Part shown: in pieces, positions 4,738-7,072 of the stretch
Layout of the letters: the number at the start of each line of letters is the position of its first letter
Numbering within the stretch: position 1 is the first letter of the stretch
NCBI GenBank assembly: GCA_035286365.1
Contig: DATHJZ010000154.1
Location: 1 to 7,072, forward strand
Direction: 5' to 3'
DNA: 7,072 nucleotides
Source: CADEED01 sp035286365
GTDB taxonomy: Bacteria > Pseudomonadota > Gammaproteobacteria > Steroidobacterales > Steroidobacteraceae
Notes under the pieces: generated by a model
The model's database searches: none
Told to the model about the DNA's origin: nothing
Seen by the model: the letters and a program-made list of their open reading frames with translations, nothing else
Program-made: the position numbers and the translations under genes

Positions 4738-5757
4738 TTAACCTGGTTGCAGCGGACCCAGCTCGCTATCGAGATGTTTCATCTGCTCTTCCTGGTACCG
4801 CGAGCCCGCCACTTCGCTCACCGGTACCGCCGCCTCGATTCGATTCAGCTCATCCGTCGACAGCCGCAACCCGAGCGCCACCGGAATTTCGCCCAACTGC
4901 TTGCGCGTGCGCGCGCCGATCACCGGGATGATGTCCTTGCCGCGCGACATCACCCATGCGATTGCCAGCGCTGCGGGGGATACGCCCCGCTCCTGCGCGA
5001 GCTTCGACAGTGCATCGACCAGGCGCTGGTTCTTCGCCGCGTTGTCGCCGGCGAACCGCGGCAGATGGGCACGGTAGTCGCCGCTCTCCGTCGGGCGCGA
5101 ACCCGCTAACAACCCGCGTGACAACACGCCGTATGCCGTCATCGCGATGCCGAGCACGCGCATGCACGGCACGATCCTTTCTTCCGGATTGCGGCTCACG
5201 AGCGAGTATTCGATCTGCAGGTCGACGATGGGATGCACCGCCTGCGCGCGCTTGAGCGTGTCCGGCCCGACTTCGGACAAGCCGATGAATCGCACATACC
5301 CGGCCTTCTTGAGATCCGCGATCGTACCGACGACGTCTTCGATCGGAACGTTGGGGTCGAGGCGCGCGGGGCGATAGATGTCGATGTGGTCCACGCCGAG
5401 CCGCGTCAACGTGTAGCCGAGGAAGTTCTTGATCGCCGCCGGGCGCGTGTCCATGCCGCCCCAACTACCGTCCGGTCCGCGCAGCGCGCCGAACTTCACC
5501 GACAGCAGCGCGCGATTGCGCCGATCGGCGATCGCACGGCCAATCAACATTTCGTTGTGGCCCTGACCGTAGAAGTCGCCCGTGTCGAGCACATTGATGC
5601 CGAGCTCGAGCGCCGCGTGGATCGTCGCGATGCTCTCCGCCTCGTCCGCCGGGCCGTACATGCCCGACATTCCCATGCAGCCGAGTGCGACTGGGAAGAC
5701 CTGCGGACCAGTGCTCCCCAATCGGACCGTCGACACAGCCTGATTCGGCGGATTCAT
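4738..5757 (-). CDS. Aldo/keto reductase family oxidoreductase
   Basis: The roughly 339-residue product is an NADPH-dependent (beta/alpha)8-barrel reductase of the YajO/YdjG/AKR13-like group. Visible in order are VRLGSTGPQVFPVALGCMGMS at the N-terminus, NVLDTGDFYGQGHNE with the catalytic Asp and Tyr, LLSVKFG with the catalytic Lys, HIDIYRPARLDPNVPIEDVVG, VRFIGLSEV, the cofactor-side stretch AYGVLSRGLL, and IPVIGARTRKQL, which binds the NADPH phosphate. The usual tetrad His (YYQHRVDP in relatives) is Ala here (YRPARLDP). The start is placed at the ATG at 5757; an ATG two codons upstream is equally possible, and an in-frame GTG at 5844 would add an N-terminal extension unlike the family. No ribosome binding site is clear. 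It lies 89 bp after the iron permease family gene, so it may have its own promoter. The substrate cannot be told. Confidence 0.9.
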   Translation of the reverse strand: MNPPNQAVSTVRLGSTGPQVFPVALGCMGMSGMYGPADEAESIATIHAALELGINVLDTGDFYGQGHNEMLIGRAIADRRNRALLSVKFGALRGPDGSWGGMDTRPAAIKNFLGYTLTRLGVDHIDIYRPARLDPNVPIEDVVGTIADLKKAGYVRFIGLSEVGPDTLKRAQAVHPIVDLQIEYSLVSRNPEERIVPCMRVLGIAMTAYGVLSRGLLAGSRPTESGDYRAHLPRFAGDNAAKNQRLVDALSKLAQERGVSPAALAIAWVMSRGKDIIPVIGARTRKQLGEIPVALGLRLSTDELNRIEAAVPVSEVAGSRYQEEQMKHLDSELGPLQPG

Positions 5758-5846
5758 CTGCATAGATTCGCACGAGCGAGCGCGCTTCGCCGTAGGTGAT
5801 TGCCTTTGATATTTCGGGCAATAGATCGCGGCCGTGGCGAACACGC

Positions 5847-6308
5847 CTACTTCTGCTGGCCCTCGCCTTCGGTCTCAGTCACCAGATTGCCGATTTCCGG
5901 CACACCGTCGTCAGTCAGGCCGTCGTCCGCGCTGCGGCGTGCCTTTTCCGCCAGCCGGCAATACACCGCGCGTATGCGTGCGAGTTCGTCTTCCTCGAGC
6001 TCCTCGAGATTCATGAGGACATTGTGTGCGCCCGGAGAGATCCGCAGCAGCTCGTCGAGCTTCACCTGCACGGCTTCAGCGTCCCGGTTCTGGGTGCTTT
6101 GAATCAGGAACACCATGAGAAACGTCACGATCGTGGTGCCGGTGTTGATGATGAGTTGCCACGTGTCGCTCCAATGAAAGATCGGGCCACTCACACCCCA
6201 CACCAAAACGACCGCCAGCGCTACGCCAAAGGTCGCAGGCCTGCCGGTCGCGCGCGCGGTTCCCTTGGCAAGCCGCGTAAACAAGGATTTCGACTTCGCG
6301 GGAGTCAT
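5847..6308 (-). CDS. Low-affinity iron permease family membrane protein
   Basis: The 153-residue product has a basic cytoplasmic N-terminus and two hydrophobic segments (about 27-45 and 51-70) separated by a short loop GPIFHWSDTWQ. These are followed by FLIQSTQNRDAEAVQVKLDELLR, the signature region of the low-affinity iron permease family (Pfam Iron_permease, related to yeast Fet4). The C-terminal half is helical and acidic (NLEELEEDELARIRAVY), then a charged tail. The bacterial members are much shorter than Fet4 and iron transport has rarely been shown for them, so the name is a family label rather than a function. The ATG at 6308 has an AGGTG ribosome binding site 5 nt upstream. It follows the isochorismatase-like gene by 39 bp. 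Confidence 0.88.
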   Translation of the reverse strand: MTPAKSKSLFTRLAKGTARATGRPATFGVALAVVLVWGVSGPIFHWSDTWQLIINTGTTIVTFLMVFLIQSTQNRDAEAVQVKLDELLRISPGAHNVLMNLEELEEDELARIRAVYCRLAEKARRSADDGLTDDGVPEIGNLVTETEGEGQQK

Positions 6309-6330
6309 GAATGCACCTGTGAGTTGTGAA

Positions 6331-6343
6331 TTGATTGAATCAA
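6331..6343. repeat. Short perfect palindrome between two genes
   Basis: TTGATTGAATCAA is a perfect 6-1-6 inverted repeat in the AT-rich 39-bp gap between the isochorismatase-like stop and the iron permease family start, about 23 bp before that start. It could be a small operator or part of a promoter for the downstream gene. A 13-bp symmetric AT-rich site also arises by chance, so this is weak. Confidence 0.3.
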
Positions 6344-6347
6344 CGCG

Positions 6348-6950
6348 TCAGAGAACCTTCGATCCGGCGAACCGCAACGAACTCGCACGCGCGGGCGTGC
6401 GCGCGCCGAGCACGCGATGCAGGCTCTGCACAGTAGCGCGCAGATCGCGCGTGGACGCACCGGCCATCGTATCGACGGGCACGATGAGTTTGAGCCCACG
6501 CGTATGGGCATCGCATGCCGTCATCCACACACAGCTCTCCGCGGAGACGCCCAGGATCACCACCGCGTCGACGCGTTCATGTTCGAGCAGCGCCACCAGC
6601 GGCGTGCCGAAGAATCCCGAGTGGCGCGGCTTGAGCACGATCGAGTCCTTCTCTTCCGGCAATAGTGAACGCACGAGCCGGCACCCGGCGCGTCGCGCGT
6701 CCGTGCAGCGCGCGATCAGCGCGGGCGCGTCGCTGCGCCAAGTGCCGATGTTGTCGTTGAGATAGATGACCGGAACGGCGCTTGAGCGTGCGCGGGCCAG
6801 GAACCGCCGTATCGCGGGTGCGTGCGCGGTCAGCGCGCGCCGCACGCGCGTGCCATCCGGGAATTCGAAGTCCGAGATCACGTCGAGCACGAGCACCGCG
6901 GCGCGACCGCGTCCAGGCTTGCGCGGCTGCAGACCGGTACGGCGTTCCAT
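6348..6950 (-). CDS. Isochorismatase-like cysteine hydrolase
   Basis: The 200-residue product belongs to the isochorismatase-like alpha/beta hydrolase superfamily, which includes nicotinamidases, N-carbamoylsarcosine amidases and isochorismatases. The triad is visible: Asp23 in VLDVISDFEF, Lys107 in IVLKPRHSGFFGTPL, and the nucleophile Cys140 in VILGVSAESCVWMTA. The last motif has Ser-Ala before Glu-Ser-Cys where many relatives have Thr-(Asn/Asp). No signal peptide is seen, so it is probably cytoplasmic. The start is the ATG at 6950, giving a normal family length; an in-frame TTG at 6992 would add 14 residues unlike the family. Upstream bases include AGAAG, a modest ribosome binding site. The substrate cannot be inferred, and no siderophore gene is in view to suggest true isochorismatase activity. 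Confidence 0.9.
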   Translation of the reverse strand: MERRTGLQPRKPGRGRAAVLVLDVISDFEFPDGTRVRRALTAHAPAIRRFLARARSSAVPVIYLNDNIGTWRSDAPALIARCTDARRAGCRLVRSLLPEEKDSIVLKPRHSGFFGTPLVALLEHERVDAVVILGVSAESCVWMTACDAHTRGLKLIVPVDTMAGASTRDLRATVQSLHRVLGARTPARASSLRFAGSKVL

Positions 6951-7072
6951 ACGGCTATCTTCTGCTGCCGTGGCACCCGGACTCGTCAGCAACAGCGCCC
7001 ACCTCGTGTCGGAAACGCGGGCGCGTCGATGAGGAAGGTCTCACTCGAGACATCGCATTTGGCCGATTCGGA

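Noticed and set aside
5233..5799. Plus-strand open frame opposite the aldo/keto reductase
   Set aside because: It is antisense to a clear enzyme gene and has a low-complexity Arg- and Ala-rich composition without a domain.
6951..7072. Open minus-strand frame at the right edge ending at 6986
   Set aside because: About 28 codons are open with no recognisable motif. It could be the tail of an upstream gene, but in such GC-rich DNA this is not enough to call a gene.

Overview
This 7.07 kb window is GC-rich and tightly packed. Every gene I can support is read from the minus strand, apart from a possible 13-codon tail of a plus-strand gene at the left edge. Codon use, the tight operon overlaps and the gene families point to a high-GC proteobacterium, probably gammaproteobacterial. 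The species cannot be told from the sequence. No rRNA, tRNA, CRISPR array, insertion sequence or integrase was seen.

Reading right to left, in the direction of transcription: an isochorismatase-like cysteine hydrolase (6950-6348), a small low-affinity iron permease family membrane protein (6308-5847) and an aldo/keto reductase (about 5757-4738). A GC-rich palindrome follows the reductase. Next comes a clear regulated promoter: a perfect TTGACA -35 box with a perfect 7-6-7 inverted repeat between it and the start of an arsR gene.

That promoter drives an arsenic-type operon: arsR (4676-4320), arsC (4310-3792), an aquaporin-family channel of the type linked to ars operons (3802-3137) and an ATP-grasp enzyme (3137-1863). 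Stop and start codons overlap at the last two junctions. No ArsB or Acr3 pump is present, so the likely scheme is that ArsC reduces arsenate to arsenite, which leaves through the channel. The ATP-grasp enzyme is coupled to the channel and has no assigned role; it is one of the most interesting parts of the window.

After 35 bp, four more genes continue leftward: a small exported cysteine-rich protein (1827-1477), a small predicted outer-membrane beta-barrel protein (1432-785), a periplasmic HMA-domain protein resembling MerP (768-439) and a three-helix MerT-like membrane protein (442-50). Together they would place metal-handling proteins in the inner membrane, periplasm and outer membrane, with no MerA or MerR in view. 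They may be read through from the ars promoter or may use their own ECF-sigma-like promoter at 1835-1862. A hairpin at 31-46 closes the unit at the left edge.
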